The notes beneath the pieces are model-generated. The model saw nothing but the letters and a program-made list of their open reading frames with translations. It ran no database searches and was not told where the DNA came from. The translations under genes were made by a program, and so were the position numbers. A DNA stretch of 64,000 nt from Mycolicibacterium sp. ND9-15. GTDB lineage: Bacteria; Actinomycetota; Actinomycetes; Mycobacteriales; Mycobacteriaceae. The stretch is taken from the NCBI RefSeq assembly GCF_035918395.1, contig NZ_CP142362.1:3261501-3325500 (forward strand). The letters run 5' to 3'. Every line of letters starts with the position of its first letter. Position 1 is the stretch's first letter. Of the stretch, positions 31,934-41,797 are shown one piece after another.

Positions 31934-32068
31934 TGCAGTCACGGGAATATTGTGGATCTATAGGCGCGATGGCTCCGCGCCGTGGGCGCTACGGGCAGGG
32001 TAGATCTCGGCCTCGGCTCGATGCCTGACGAGCGGGGTATTAGCAGTCCGCGAATTGCATACTCTGCG
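31934..32068. other. Short intergenic stretch before chimera copy B
   Basis: 135 bp between the methyltransferase stop and the 67-bp direct repeat. I see no gene or clear terminator. Confidence 0.5.
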
Positions 32069-32135
32069 TGTTTCCGGTGTCGAGGTCTCCTGTAGGGCAG
32101 GTGAAACGGTACTTGAGAGTGCCGGCTGTGTGAAA
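32069..32135. repeat. 67-bp direct repeat flanking chimera copy B, left (partner 37028-37094)
   Basis: The sequence from TGTTTCCGGTGTCG to GCTGTGTGAAA is repeated on the other side of the element at 37028-37094 with a single mismatch (G at 32102 versus T). It is the target duplication of copy B. Confidence 0.93.
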
Positions 32136-32151
32136 CCCGACTTGGCTCAAT

Positions 32152-33081
32152 TTAGTGCGCATCGTCGGTGCGGATTTTGAGCAGAGCGGCGCGGAGGTCG
32201 TCGGGTAGCGGGTCGGCCGCGGTGAGGGTTTGGTTGCCTGCTTGAATTTTCACGGTGCGGTAGCGGCGTGCGGTGCGGACGAATTTCTTGATGCTCCAGC
32301 TGGTTTGGGTCTCGATGTGGTGGCTGACGGCCATCGCGGCGACCACGATGCTCAGGTGGGCTTCGATGGAATCGCGCAGGTGGTGATAGATCGGGCGGGC
32401 TTGCCGGTCGTGTTTGGACATCCGGAAGGACTTCTCGATGTGCCACAACTGGTGGTAGGCATCGATGACGAACGTCGAGGACGCGCTGGTGAGGTTGGTG
32501 GTGTAGCCCTTCCAGCCCGCCAACGCTCGAGTTTTGGCCTCCAGCGTGCGATTGACCGACTTGGTGGCGCCGGACAGCTGGATGTAGCGGTTGCGTTTGA
32601 CCGGGGCGTGCCCGTCGACGGCGCGTTCGGCCTTGCGGACCTGCTCATCGATGCCGCGCAGGGTGCGCCGGGCCCGGTCTGCGCGGAATTGGTAGTAGAT
32701 GACCCGGTCGGGGATGCCGCGGGTCTTCTCGGCGCTGGTGGCCGGCCAGGGCTGGGTCAGCACCAGCCCGTCGGGGATCGCCTCACCTGCGTGGTTGTCG
32801 CGCCATTCGCGCACCACATCGGGCAGAAACGGGATGCGGGTGCCCAGGATGAACGACAGCCCGGCGGCTTTGATCGCGACCTGGTTGGCCTCGGAGATCA
32901 TGCCGGCGTCGGCGACGACGGTGACGTCGGTGAGCTGGTGGGCGGTCTTGAAGGCGTTGATGACCGGCAGCATGGTGGCGGTCTCGGCCTTGTTGCCCTC
33001 GAAGGCCTGCACGGTCAGTGGGAACCCGGCGGCGTCGGTCAACAGTCCGAGGGTGATCTGGGGTTCAAGGCGGCGTTCCTT
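32152..33081 (-). pseudogene. IS1634-family transposase, C-terminal part (copy B)
   Basis: 309 codons from the lysine codon after the RIT junction to the TAA at 32152, carrying the second acidic residue (VVADAGMISE) and the glutamate (HLWHIEKSFRMSKH). An ATG within the palindrome gives an open frame of 319 codons, but the protein would lack the first catalytic aspartate, which is encoded at 36334-36915. Confidence 0.92.
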
Positions 33082-33111
33082 GGAGTTATGCCGACGTCGG
33101 CATAACTCCAA
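33080..33111. repeat. 32-bp palindrome at RIT junction, copy B
   Basis: Same palindrome as at 14807-14838. It stays on the side of the transposase C-terminal half even though the RIT core is inverted in this copy. Confidence 0.9.
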
Positions 33112-33227
33112 TTATCCCGAGGTCGTGGTTATGCCGAGCCTGGGGCAGTCGTGGTGGTGTTCGTGCAGTTCGGCGGAGGTTTCGAGGCTGGCTCGCGCGG
33201 CATAATCGTGGTCGCTCGTGTTGGGGG

Positions 33228-34226
33228 TCAGAGGCGTTCGAGGAAGTTGATGAGATCGTCGGCGGGCCGGTAACGGCCGGGGGTGGTGTTTGGTCCGCTG
33301 ACGCGGCTGAGGGCCCGTTCTTTGATGGTCATGTCGGCATGCAGATAGATGTGGGTTGTAACCGGGCTTTCGTGGCCGAGCCACAGGGCGATCACGGACG
33401 TGTCGATGCCGGCGTGCAGCAGCGCCATCGCCGCGGTGTGGCGCAGCGTGTGCGGAGTGACGCGCTTGACCGCTATCGATGTGCATGTATTCGCAGCTGC
33501 GGCCGCGTGTTTGGCGACCAGGCGTTGAACCGCGTCTGCTGACATCGGTGTCTTGCGTTGGGTCGGAAAGGCGGGACTGCTGGCAGCAGCGCCGGCCTCT
33601 GGCAGCCAAGCGCGGAGGGTGGCAGCGGTGGGTTTGGTCAGCGGTGTGCTGCGTTCCTTTCTGCCTTTTCCTGTGGTGTGCAGGGCGGCTCCCGGTGTCG
33701 TGGTGGTGATGTCACCGACGCTCAGCGTGGTGATCTCCGAGACCCGAAGACCGGTCGTGACGGCAGTGAGCAGCAGCGCGTGGTCACGTCGGCCGTACCA
33801 GGTGGTTCGGTCCGGCGCGGCCAGGAGGGCATCGGTCTCGGTGCTGGTCAGATACGACACGGTCACCTGGTCATGGCGGCGTTGCGGGATCGCCAAGATC
33901 TGGCTGGCCGTGTGAGCGCGTTCTGGCATCAGCGGCAGCGCATAGCGGTAGAACGAATGGATCGCGGCCAGTCGTGCGTTGCGGGTTGCGGTGCTGTTGC
34001 GCCGTTCGGCGTCAAGGTAGTTCAGGAAGGCTCCGATCATCGCGGCGTCGAGATCATCGAGTGCCAGCTGCGCCGGGGATCTCTTGGTCTGGTCGGCGGC
34101 GAAGGTCAGCAGGAGCTTGAAGGTGTCCCGGTAGGCCGCAATTGTCTTCGGGCTGGCCCGCAGGTGCCGCATCAGCCGGTCGGTGAAGAACCCTTGCAGC
34201 AGCGAACTCAGCGTCGGGGTGGTCAT
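33228..34226 (-). CDS. Third RIT tyrosine recombinase (copy B)
   Basis: A 332-residue protein identical to that at 18430-19428. Its ATG overlaps the stop of the second recombinase by 4 bp. Catalytic R, H-x-x-R, H and Y are all present (TTGLRVSEIT, TPHTLRHTAA, WLGHESP, THIYLHAD). Its 3' end lies 19 bp from the left inverted repeat of the RIT. Confidence 0.95.
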   Translation of the reverse strand: MTTPTLSSLLQGFFTDRLMRHLRASPKTIAAYRDTFKLLLTFAADQTKRSPAQLALDDLDAAMIGAFLNYLDAERRNSTATRNARLAAIHSFYRYALPLMPERAHTASQILAIPQRRHDQVTVSYLTSTETDALLAAPDRTTWYGRRDHALLLTAVTTGLRVSEITTLSVGDITTTTPGAALHTTGKGRKERSTPLTKPTAATLRAWLPEAGAAASSPAFPTQRKTPMSADAVQRLVAKHAAAAANTCTSIAVKRVTPHTLRHTAAMALLHAGIDTSVIALWLGHESPVTTHIYLHADMTIKERALSRVSGPNTTPGRYRPADDLINFLERL

Positions 34227-35176
34227 GGCGTCGCCTTCGCGGCAGAGGCTTCGGCGGCGTTGTCGAGGCGGTCGGCGGCAAGGGTGAGCAGTTCGGGCAC
34301 TGCCTGCAGATACCAGTAGGTCGAGGCGGGATCGACGTGGCCGAGCCAGGTTGACAGCAGTGGCAGTCGCGCTTGAACGTCTTGGCCGTCGCGGTACCAG
34401 TCGATCATCGTGGTCACGGCGAAGGTGTGGCGCAGATCGTGCAGACGGACCGGCCGGCGTCCCGGCGCGGTGGCTAATCCGGTGGCCGCGACGATCTTAC
34501 GGAATGTGACATTGAGCCGGTCAGGACATATCGGTCCGCGCCGGGTGTTGAGGAAAACCGTTGCGCTGCTGTGGGCGCCGGCCCCGACCCATGCTTGGCG
34601 GGACTGCAGGTAGTTGGCGAGCACGGTGGCGGTGCTCGGGTGGATGAACACGAGCCGGGACTTGCCGAACTTCGTCTCCAGCACCTGAATCACTCCGCCG
34701 GCCAGATTGATGTCGTTGACGGCCAGCCGACACGCTTCGCCCGGGCGTAGCCCGGTGGCGGACAGCAGCCCGATCAATGTTCGCCACGTCAGCGCCTTGA
34801 ACGCTGGCTCCAGAACGCTCGTCGCGTCCAGCAGCGCACAGATATCGTCCTGGCTGAGCATATTTGGCTGCTTCGACCGGTAGCGCCGAGGCCGGTGCTC
34901 TTCGGCTGGGATCTGCGTGAGCGGATCCAACGCATGCTGGTATCGGGCGAAGATCCGCACCGCGTCGAGTCGGCGGGCTATGAGGGTGTCGCTGACCGGA
35001 ACCTTGATAGAGGTTGTGGCCCATTGGATTGCGAGGTCGTTCTGGACCCGGGTGGCTCCACGTTCCTCGCAGAACGCGACGAAGCTCAGCAGGAGCTTGC
35101 TCAGGCCTTCGAGTTTGAATCCCAGCGCCCGGCGGGTGGCGAGGTAGTCAATGACGTTCTCGCGCAAAGTCTTCAT
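34223..35176 (-). CDS. Second RIT tyrosine recombinase (copy B)
   Basis: A 317-residue recombinase identical to that at 17480-18433. The ATG at 35176 overlaps the stop of the first recombinase and the stop overlaps the start of the third, giving a fully coupled trio. Catalytic motifs LHDLRHTF and STYWYLQ are intact. Confidence 0.95.
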   Translation of the reverse strand: MKTLRENVIDYLATRRALGFKLEGLSKLLLSFVAFCEERGATRVQNDLAIQWATTSIKVPVSDTLIARRLDAVRIFARYQHALDPLTQIPAEEHRPRRYRSKQPNMLSQDDICALLDATSVLEPAFKALTWRTLIGLLSATGLRPGEACRLAVNDINLAGGVIQVLETKFGKSRLVFIHPSTATVLANYLQSRQAWVGAGAHSSATVFLNTRRGPICPDRLNVTFRKIVAATGLATAPGRRPVRLHDLRHTFAVTTMIDWYRDGQDVQARLPLLSTWLGHVDPASTYWYLQAVPELLTLAADRLDNAAEASAAKATP

Positions 35177-36168
35177 GACCGTGCCCCCGGCCACGGGCGC
35201 GCCATGCCTGGACCGGCATCGGAATCTGTCGTCGCGGTGATCGTCGGCCAGGGCCGGGCCAAGGGCCGCAATGCGACGTCATCGACCTTGGCGTAGATAG
35301 CGGTGGAGCGCACACTGCGGTGGCGCAGCACCTGACTCACTTCCGGCAGTGAGGCCCCAGAGCGCAGCATCTGCGTCGCCAGCGTGTGACGGAAACGGTG
35401 TGCGTTTATGCGCTCCAGCCCAGCGTCTCGGCACGCCGCGGCCACCAGGTGAGCGATCACTGCGGTCGATATCGGACGCCCTGCGGGCTTGACGGTGGTA
35501 AACACTGATCGCGTCGCGCATGCTGGTCTGCCGTCGACTAGCCATGCCGCGATCGCCTCGCCGGGTTCTGATGGCAGCGGCAACCGCTCCACGTGGCTAC
35601 CTTTGCCCACGATGGTGAGTTCTCCTGCTCGCCAATCGATATCGTCGAGGCCAAGAGCGGCGATTTCGCCTCTGCGGAGCCCGAGTCGGGCCAACAACAG
35701 CAAGATCGCGTAATCGCGCCGATCGGTAGCAGTCCCGCAGTGACGTGACGCGACACCCAGGAGATGCTGAAGATCTGCAGCCGGTACTGCCTTGGGAAGC
35801 GACGCCAAATGCCAGCCCGCCGGAACTGGAACCGCCCCCGACAGGTCGGCCGATGTGCGGCCGGTGGCGTGGGCGAATCGCAGGAAGGAACGCACCGACC
35901 GCGCCATTGACTTCGCCGAATTCGTATTGCGGTCGCTGCAGAACTCGACCATGAACGCAGTGACAATGCCGGCATCCAGAAGGCTCACCGAGACCTCGGC
36001 GGGCTGGGTCAACGTTGTCCTGAGGAACTGCGCAACCGACTTGCTGTAGTTGCTAACCGTCACTGGCGCCAAACCCCGCTGACGATCCAGCCACCGTTCG
36101 TACTCGACGAGCACGTCACCGATCCACGCCAGACGATCACCGGCATCGGTACTGCGTGTGGGACTCAT
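35173..36168 (-). CDS. First RIT tyrosine recombinase (copy B)
   Basis: A 331-residue tyrosine recombinase, intact here (broken by IS256 in copy A). The ATG at 36168 is preceded by a strong Shine-Dalgarno (AGGAGGAG) about 6 bases upstream; an in-frame ATG 12 codons earlier has none. Catalytic residues: R in LGLRRGEIAAL, HRFRHTLA, LRHRSV and tyrosine in STAIYAK. The promoter for the trio probably lies between this start and the inverted repeat at 36235, where it would travel with the RIT when it inverts. Confidence 0.95.
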   Translation of the reverse strand: MSPTRSTDAGDRLAWIGDVLVEYERWLDRQRGLAPVTVSNYSKSVAQFLRTTLTQPAEVSVSLLDAGIVTAFMVEFCSDRNTNSAKSMARSVRSFLRFAHATGRTSADLSGAVPVPAGWHLASLPKAVPAADLQHLLGVASRHCGTATDRRDYAILLLLARLGLRRGEIAALGLDDIDWRAGELTIVGKGSHVERLPLPSEPGEAIAAWLVDGRPACATRSVFTTVKPAGRPISTAVIAHLVAAACRDAGLERINAHRFRHTLATQMLRSGASLPEVSQVLRHRSVRSTAIYAKVDDVALRPLARPWPTITATTDSDAGPGMARPWPGARS

Positions 36169-36333
36169 GGATTCCTCCTCCTGATAGGCAAAGCAATGCA
36201 CCATCAGAAAGACACACCATGTCTTCGCGCAGGGCGATTATGCCGCGCGAGCCAGCCTCGAAACCTCCGCCGAACTGCACGAACACCACCACGACTGCCC
36301 CAGGCTCGGCATAACCACGACCTCGGGATAATT

Positions 36334-36915
36334 GGAGAAGCCGGGTTCGCGGAACCCGTCGCCGGCGTCGGTCTCGAAGTACAGAGTGGAGACGTCGAAG
36401 AGCACCAGCGAGGCCGGCCCCAATCCGGCGCGCCGGGCGCTGGCGGCGGCCAATGCTTGGCGCCACTTCGGTTGGGCATAGCTGGGCAGGCGCCGCTTGA
36501 CGGTGGCATAGGACGCGGGCTCGACACCGACCTCCGCGAGTACTCGTCCGGCATCGATCTTGCTGGTGGGTTCGATGATCCGCGCAAGCACCAGATCGCG
36601 AAACACATTGTCGCCCTTCGTGGCTGACTCGAACCCCAGGATCCGGTAGGCCGCGCACAATGCGTCCCACAAGTGCGTCATCCGGGTGGAGGTGATCGGC
36701 AGCGGCTCAGATCCCGGCGGGGCGGTCACATCGAGATCGAGCACCGCCTGGTTGGCCGCCAACCGCTCCGACGCCGCCGCCTTCAGCGCGGCCAGCTCGG
36801 TCTCATCATGAGCCGAGCCCAGATGCTCAATCGATCGTGACCCGCGCCGAGTGGACCACACGATCTGCACCGCGGTCGCCCCCGAGGCGGTCTTCACGGT
36901 GCGCACGTAGGCCAC
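36334..36915 (-). pseudogene. IS1634-family transposase, N-terminal part (copy B)
   Basis: The first 194 codons, identical to copy A, from the ATG at 36915 to GFS at the RIT boundary, including the first catalytic aspartate (LVLFDVSTLYFE). Confidence 0.92.
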
Positions 36916-37027
36916 CCCGGCAGCCTAGAGCCCAGATTTAGTGCGCAAATTCTGCCCGATCCGACCAACAAACAGCAGTTCAGGACTCTGCGATGGTCGT
37001 CAATCCGGAAACGTGAGCCAAGTCAGG

Positions 37028-37094
37028 TGTTTCCGGTGTCGAGGTCTCCTGTAGGGCAGGTTAAACGGTACTTGAGAGTGCCGGCTGTGTGAAA
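37028..37094. repeat. 67-bp direct repeat flanking chimera copy B, right
   Basis: Partner of 32069-32135 with one mismatch. Sequence continues uninterrupted into the original flank (GGATCATTCCGC), so the right copy marks the native junction. Confidence 0.93.
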
Positions 37095-37310
37095 CGGATC
37101 ATTCCGCTCATGTAAGGGTTTCCCGGTGACTGATCACTCAGAATGTCAGCGGTCACGTAATTCCCCAGGTCTGAGGGGTTGTCCGTCACGTAATTCCCCA
37201 CCCGCCGTCGCGTAATTCCCCACCCTTGGGGCGTGTCCGGCGGGGGTTGAGGTGCTGCTCAGGTTCGCTCCGTTCGGGTGCCCCGCCAGGGGTCCTGGAA
37301 GGGGCCTTGA

Positions 37311-38867
37311 GTGGCGAGGAGATCGTGGAACGTGACGGACTTCGTGGAGATGTTCCGACATTGGAACGCCGGCCGGTCCCAGGTGCAGATCAATGAGGCA
37401 CTGGGCATCGACCGCAAGACCATCCGCAAGTATGTGGCCCCGGCGTTGGCCGAGGGTCTGCAACCCAGCCCAGAGGAGTTCGACGAGGAGCTATGGCGGG
37501 CACGGATCGGGCGGTGGTTCCCGGAGTTGATGGATCCGACGGTGCGGGCGGTGACCTGGCCGCTGATCGGGGCGCATCGCCAGTGGATAGCCGAACAGCT
37601 GGGCGTGCCGGTGACAGTGGCCACGATTGCCCAACGCCTGCGCGACGACCATGGCGTCGATGTATCGGAGTCGACGGTACGGCGTTACATCACAACCACT
37701 TTCGCTGAGAAGTATCTCGAGGGCAGAGTCACTGTTCCGCGGGGTGCGGTCGAGCCGGGCAGCGAAGCACAGATCGACTACGGCAAGCTCGGCATGTGGC
37801 GTGACCCGGAGTCGGGGCGCCGCATCGCGGTGTGGGTGTTCGCGATGATCCTGTCGTGCTCGCGGGCGTTGTTCGTCCAACCGGTGCTGCGGATGGACCA
37901 AACATCCTGGAATGCCTCGCATGTCGCGGCGTTCGAGTTCTTCGGCGGTGTCCCGGCGCGGCTGGTGTGCGACAACCTCAAGACCGGGGTCGAGCGACCC
38001 GACCTCTACGATCCGCTGATCAATCTGGCCTACGGCGAGCTCGCCGCGCACTACGGCACCCTGATCGACCCGGCGCGGGCCCGCAAGCCGAAGGACAAAC
38101 CCCGCATCGAGCGGCCGATGCCCTACATTCGGGACTCGTTCTTCGCCGGCCGCGAGTTCACCTCGCTGGCACAGATGCAGGCCGAGGCGATCAGGTGGTC
38201 CACCGAGGTATACGGGGTCCACAAGCACCGCGGCCTGGATGGGCAGACACCGGCATCGGTGTTCGCCGCGATCGAACGTGATGCACTGATGCCGTTGCCG
38301 CCCAGAGCGTTTGAGTCGGTTGTCTACTCGATCGGGCGGGTCGCCGCGGATTGCCACGTCAAGTCCGGCAAGGCGCTGTACTCAGTGCCGTGGCGGCTGA
38401 TCGGCCAGCAGGTCACCGCCCGCACCGCCGGTGACGTCGTGCAGATCTTCCACAGCGGGACCGTGGTCGCGACCCACGTGCTGCACCTGTCGGGCCGCTC
38501 GACGAACTTCGAGCACTACCCGCCACACAAGATCGCCCACACCCTGCGCACCGTGACGTGGTGTCGCACCCAGGCCGAGCAGATCGGGCCCGGCGCCGTC
38601 GCGGTCGTCGCCGAACTGTCCACGGTCAACGCCATCCACCGGCTCCGCGCCATCCAGGGGATCATCCGCCTGCGCGAGAAGTACGGCGATGGCCGCCTGG
38701 ACGCGGCCTGCACACGAGCACTGCAAGTCGGGGACCCCGGCTACCGCACCGTCAAAGGCATCCTGATCGCCGGCACCGAAGCAGACCAGGACCCGCCCGC
38801 AGTCGTCCCAGCACCACCGGCGATGCTGCGCGGACCTGACGCGTTCGATACCGACCTCAGCGCCTGA
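37311..38867 (+). CDS. istA: IS21-family transposase IstA
   Basis: A 518-residue IstA starting at the GTG at 37311. It has an N-terminal helix-turn-helix (INEALGIDRKTIRKY), aspartate in SEAQIDYGKLGM, aspartate in LVCDNLKTGV and glutamate in KPRIERPMPYIRD, followed by the typical C-terminal region (KALYSVPWRLIGQ). The partner istB starts 50 bp after the stop rather than overlapping it. Full length and uninterrupted. Confidence 0.94.
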   Translation: MARRSWNVTDFVEMFRHWNAGRSQVQINEALGIDRKTIRKYVAPALAEGLQPSPEEFDEELWRARIGRWFPELMDPTVRAVTWPLIGAHRQWIAEQLGVPVTVATIAQRLRDDHGVDVSESTVRRYITTTFAEKYLEGRVTVPRGAVEPGSEAQIDYGKLGMWRDPESGRRIAVWVFAMILSCSRALFVQPVLRMDQTSWNASHVAAFEFFGGVPARLVCDNLKTGVERPDLYDPLINLAYGELAAHYGTLIDPARARKPKDKPRIERPMPYIRDSFFAGREFTSLAQMQAEAIRWSTEVYGVHKHRGLDGQTPASVFAAIERDALMPLPPRAFESVVYSIGRVAADCHVKSGKALYSVPWRLIGQQVTARTAGDVVQIFHSGTVVATHVLHLSGRSTNFEHYPPHKIAHTLRTVTWCRTQAEQIGPGAVAVVAELSTVNAIHRLRAIQGIIRLREKYGDGRLDAACTRALQVGDPGYRTVKGILIAGTEADQDPPAVVPAPPAMLRGPDAFDTDLSA

Positions 38868-38917
38868 GCGCACCAAAATACCTCCACTGCAACCACTTCG
38901 ACTCCAAGGACATTGTC

Positions 38918-39673
38918 ATGACAATTCACGATCCCAGCCTGCGGGCCGCACTGAAGACCCTCAAACTGACCGGCATGCTCGATACCCTCGACGCCCGCCT
39001 GGCCCAAACCCGCGACGGGAAACTCGGACACCTGGAATTCCTGCAGGTGCTCTGCGAAGACGAAATCGCCCGCCGCGAGACCGCCGCCCTGGCCCGACGG
39101 GTCCGCCGCGCCCGCTTCGAACAGCACAACACTTTCGAGGACTTCGACTTCACCGTCAGCCCCGAGCTCCCTGCTGCGATGCTGCGCGACCTGGCCGCGC
39201 TGCGCTGGCTCGACGCCGGCGAGTCGGTCATCCTCTACGGTCCCGTCGGCGTCGGGAAAACCCATGTGGCACAAGCACTCGGGCACCAAGTAGCCCGCCG
39301 CGGCGGAGACATCCGCTTCGTCAAATGCTCCCGCATGCTCGCCGACCTCGCCGGCGGCCACGCCGACCGCACAATCGGACAACGCATGCGCGAATACACC
39401 CGCCCCCTGGTCCTGATCGTCGACGATTTCGCGATGCGCGAGCACACCCCCACCCAAAGCGACGACCTCTACGACCTGGTCTCCGACCGCGCCATCGCCG
39501 CCAAGCCCCTGATCCTGACCAGCAACCGGGCCCCGAAGGACTGGTACCCGCTGTTTCCGAACCCGGTCGTGGCCGAATCGCTGCTCGACCGACTGATCAA
39601 CACCAGCCACCAAGTCCTCATGGACGGCCCGTCCTACCGACCCCGGAAACGACCCGGCACCAAGGCCACCTGA
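38918..39673 (+). CDS. istB: IS21-family helper ATPase IstB
   Basis: A 251-residue AAA+ ATPase with Walker A GPVGVGKTH, Walker B VLIVDDFAM and a TSNRAPKDW sensor segment. It binds ATP and delivers target DNA to IstA. Start at the ATG at 38918. Intact, so this IS21 copy looks complete. Confidence 0.94.
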   Translation: MTIHDPSLRAALKTLKLTGMLDTLDARLAQTRDGKLGHLEFLQVLCEDEIARRETAALARRVRRARFEQHNTFEDFDFTVSPELPAAMLRDLAALRWLDAGESVILYGPVGVGKTHVAQALGHQVARRGGDIRFVKCSRMLADLAGGHADRTIGQRMREYTRPLVLIVDDFAMREHTPTQSDDLYDLVSDRAIAAKPLILTSNRAPKDWYPLFPNPVVAESLLDRLINTSHQVLMDGPSYRPRKRPGTKAT

Positions 39674-39984
39674 CACCCACTTCAGCGGTTCGCTACGCTC
39701 ACCGCAGCAGCGCCTGAACCTGGGGAATTACGTGACGGCAGCCCCTGGGGAATTACGTGACCGTGGACACTCAGAAACCCCGATTAGAGCTGTAGGCTCA
39801 TTTGATCTAAGTGTCGGCCTTCTCTGGGCGAAGCTGCTGGGGGTCGAAACCGCCTCTCTTGCTCCTGAACCTTCTGGCCACATCAGCACCCCGACGTCTG
39901 AGAAACTTGGCGAAACTTATCGATAGCGTTAGTGGAAGCCTAGAATCTCCGCTGCTACTACGGACGAACAACTTTGGGGGAGCC

Positions 39985-40824
39985 TTGACCGCCATTAATC
40001 GCGACGTTCGTTCTCTGTACCTCGATCTGATCCGACGCAACCTCACCAGATACGGATTCCGTGAGCAAATGCCGGAGGCTTGGCCGCTGCGGCGACGCCT
40101 CCTTCTGAAGACCGTCAACAAGCTCGCGCGATCTCATGCCCGTCGACTCGCGCCCTCTGCGCCAAACGCACCCCAACCTTCGCTCGCTCGGCGCGCCCGC
40201 GACTTCGGGGTGGACTGGCCCCCGGAGGCCGAGACCATGATTGGGATGCAGAGACTCACCAGTTTGCAGCGTTGTGTTGAAACGGTTCTGGACGAGGATG
40301 TTCCCGGCGATTTGATCGAATGTGGGGTGTGGCGCGGAGGAGCTTGCATCCTGATGCGCGCGGTTCTGGCTGCCTATGGGGATGATACGCGGTGCGTGTG
40401 GCTAGCCGATTCGTTCGCGGGTCTGCCACGCCCAGACAGCGCGAATTTCAAAGCCGATAAAGGGATTAGGCTCGACCTCGCCAAGGGCATATTAGGGGTG
40501 TCGGAAACGGAAGTCAGGGCGAATTTTCAGCGCTACGGACTGCTGGATGACCAGGTGCGCTTTCTTCCTGGCTGGTTCAAAGACACGCTGCACGACGCCC
40601 CGATCAATCGCATCGCTGTATTGAGACTTGATGGCGACCTCTACGAGTCCACGATACAAGCGCTCGACGCGCTATACCCGCGACTGTCCCCCGGGGGTTT
40701 CTGCATCGTCGACGATTACTCGGTCAAGGCGTGTCGGCAAGCTGTCACCGACTATCGCGCGAAGTATGGAGTATCCGCGGAGATCGTTGACATCGACTGG
40801 ACTGGAGTGCTGTGGCGCAAGTGA
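39985..40824 (+). CDS. TylF-family O-methyltransferase (GPL sugar methyltransferase-like)
   Basis: About 279 residues from a TTG at 39985, which lies next to a GGGGGAG box and gives the N-terminus LYLDLIRRNLTRYGF seen in mycobacterial GPL methyltransferases. An ATG at 39811 would add 58 residues that do not resemble the family. SAM-binding motif GDLIECGVWRGGACILM, then LADSFAGLP, the acidic LRLDGDLYES and VDDYSVKACRQAV. The protein ends DWTGVLWRK. It most likely O-methylates a deoxysugar on the lipopeptide. IS21 no. 2 lies about 215 bp upstream and may have displaced its original promoter. Confidence 0.87.
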   Translation: MTAINRDVRSLYLDLIRRNLTRYGFREQMPEAWPLRRRLLLKTVNKLARSHARRLAPSAPNAPQPSLARRARDFGVDWPPEAETMIGMQRLTSLQRCVETVLDEDVPGDLIECGVWRGGACILMRAVLAAYGDDTRCVWLADSFAGLPRPDSANFKADKGIRLDLAKGILGVSETEVRANFQRYGLLDDQVRFLPGWFKDTLHDAPINRIAVLRLDGDLYESTIQALDALYPRLSPGGFCIVDDYSVKACRQAVTDYRAKYGVSAEIVDIDWTGVLWRK

Positions 40825-41797
40825 TCACGCCGCCTTCTTCACGGTGATGCGAGCACCCACACTACTCGGCGGCTGCGTGGTAGGACCCGGTCAGGTTGAT
40901 CTGTGTGGTCTCGGGACATAGGTAACGCATCGTCACCGGGACATGGTTACCGCTTCCGGGGGCGGTGCGCGTTGAAGTTGCGGATGGGTTTGGTAGATGT
41001 CCGCGCGTGCAGTGATAGCTCCTTGATGCCGTCGAGTACGCGAAAGTGATGATCTTCGACCACGACGGTGACGATGGTGCCGGCGTGTGTTCGTCCCACT
41101 CGAAGTCGCTGTCCGGCGACCATCACCACACCATCTTTGGGAACTCGCCGCTGAACACTCTGTGGCCCAGCTGGCGGCGCTATCGGCAGCGCCGTAGTCG
41201 CGGGTCGGGCACCTCGGATGTCCTGACACTCGTTGATAGGGAATGGATTTGGTAGCGTCTTGAGCAGCATGTTGCCCGCCGTGGCATGGATGAGGCCGAC
41301 GTCGAATCGCAGCGTCACCTGAGTTCCGGCGACACCTGTGCCTAACGCCAGCTTCTGACCGCGGACAACGACGATGCCGTCGCGGTTAGCGGTGCGCTCA
41401 ATCTCGACCGGCGTTACTCCGCCGTTGGAGCGGCTATTGGGTGGTGTCGGCTCCGCGGGGTCGGGTCGTCCGGCTCGCACTCCGCGCAGTGAGAGGCGTT
41501 CGAGGTCGGCGGTGGTCACTCGTGAGGGGACGGTTTTGATCACCTCGTCGGCGAGCAGGATGTGGATGCTGGTCAGGTGAATCCACAGCGTCACCGTCAG
41601 CCCGGCGTAGTTCTTGCCGACCCAGAGCTGCTGTAGACCCGCGATCACCACAACGCCCGACGGCGGCACACGGCCTCCATTTCGATCGGCAGCGGCCCAC
41701 CACGGACGCTCGGCGGTGTCCTCAGTGGAATGGGACTGGCCGGCTTGTCGGGGCGGCTGAGGTCAGTGTGAGGGGGACCCGTTTGGTGGTCCAGTCG

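Larger units (their letters stand above)
33106..36337 (-). mobile_element. RIT element, copy B, inverted relative to copies A and C
   Basis: A 3232-bp unit bounded by 103-bp inverted repeats at 33106-33208 and 36235-36337. The sequences immediately inside the repeats are swapped with respect to copies A and C: the third-recombinase end now lies on the left. All three genes are intact and read leftward. Confidence 0.95.
32136..37027 (-). mobile_element. IS1549-like (IS1634-family) element carrying a RIT element, copy B (RIT inverted)
   Basis: A 4892-bp element with ends CCYGACTTGGCTCA, flanked by 67-bp direct repeats. It has the same composition as copies A and C, but the RIT core between its inverted repeats is flipped, so the recombinase genes now run on the minus strand, co-directional with the split transposase. 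It carries no secondary insertions, so all three recombinases are intact. Confidence 0.95.
37144..39769 (+). mobile_element. IS21-family insertion sequence no. 2
   Basis: A 2626-bp element with ends TGTCAGCGGTCACGTAATT and TGTCCACGGTCACGTAATT (reverse complement), and extra copies of the CACGTAATTCCCCA box near each end. It is flanked by CTCAGAA at 37137-37143 and 39770-39776 (8 bp if one terminal A is shared). It has intact istA and istB and little sequence similarity to the other two IS21 elements here. Confidence 0.94.

Noticed and set aside
32230..33105. 291-codon plus-strand frame in the chimera, repeated in the other copies
   Set aside because: It is antisense to the transposase C-terminal part. 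Its recurrence only reflects the repeated element.
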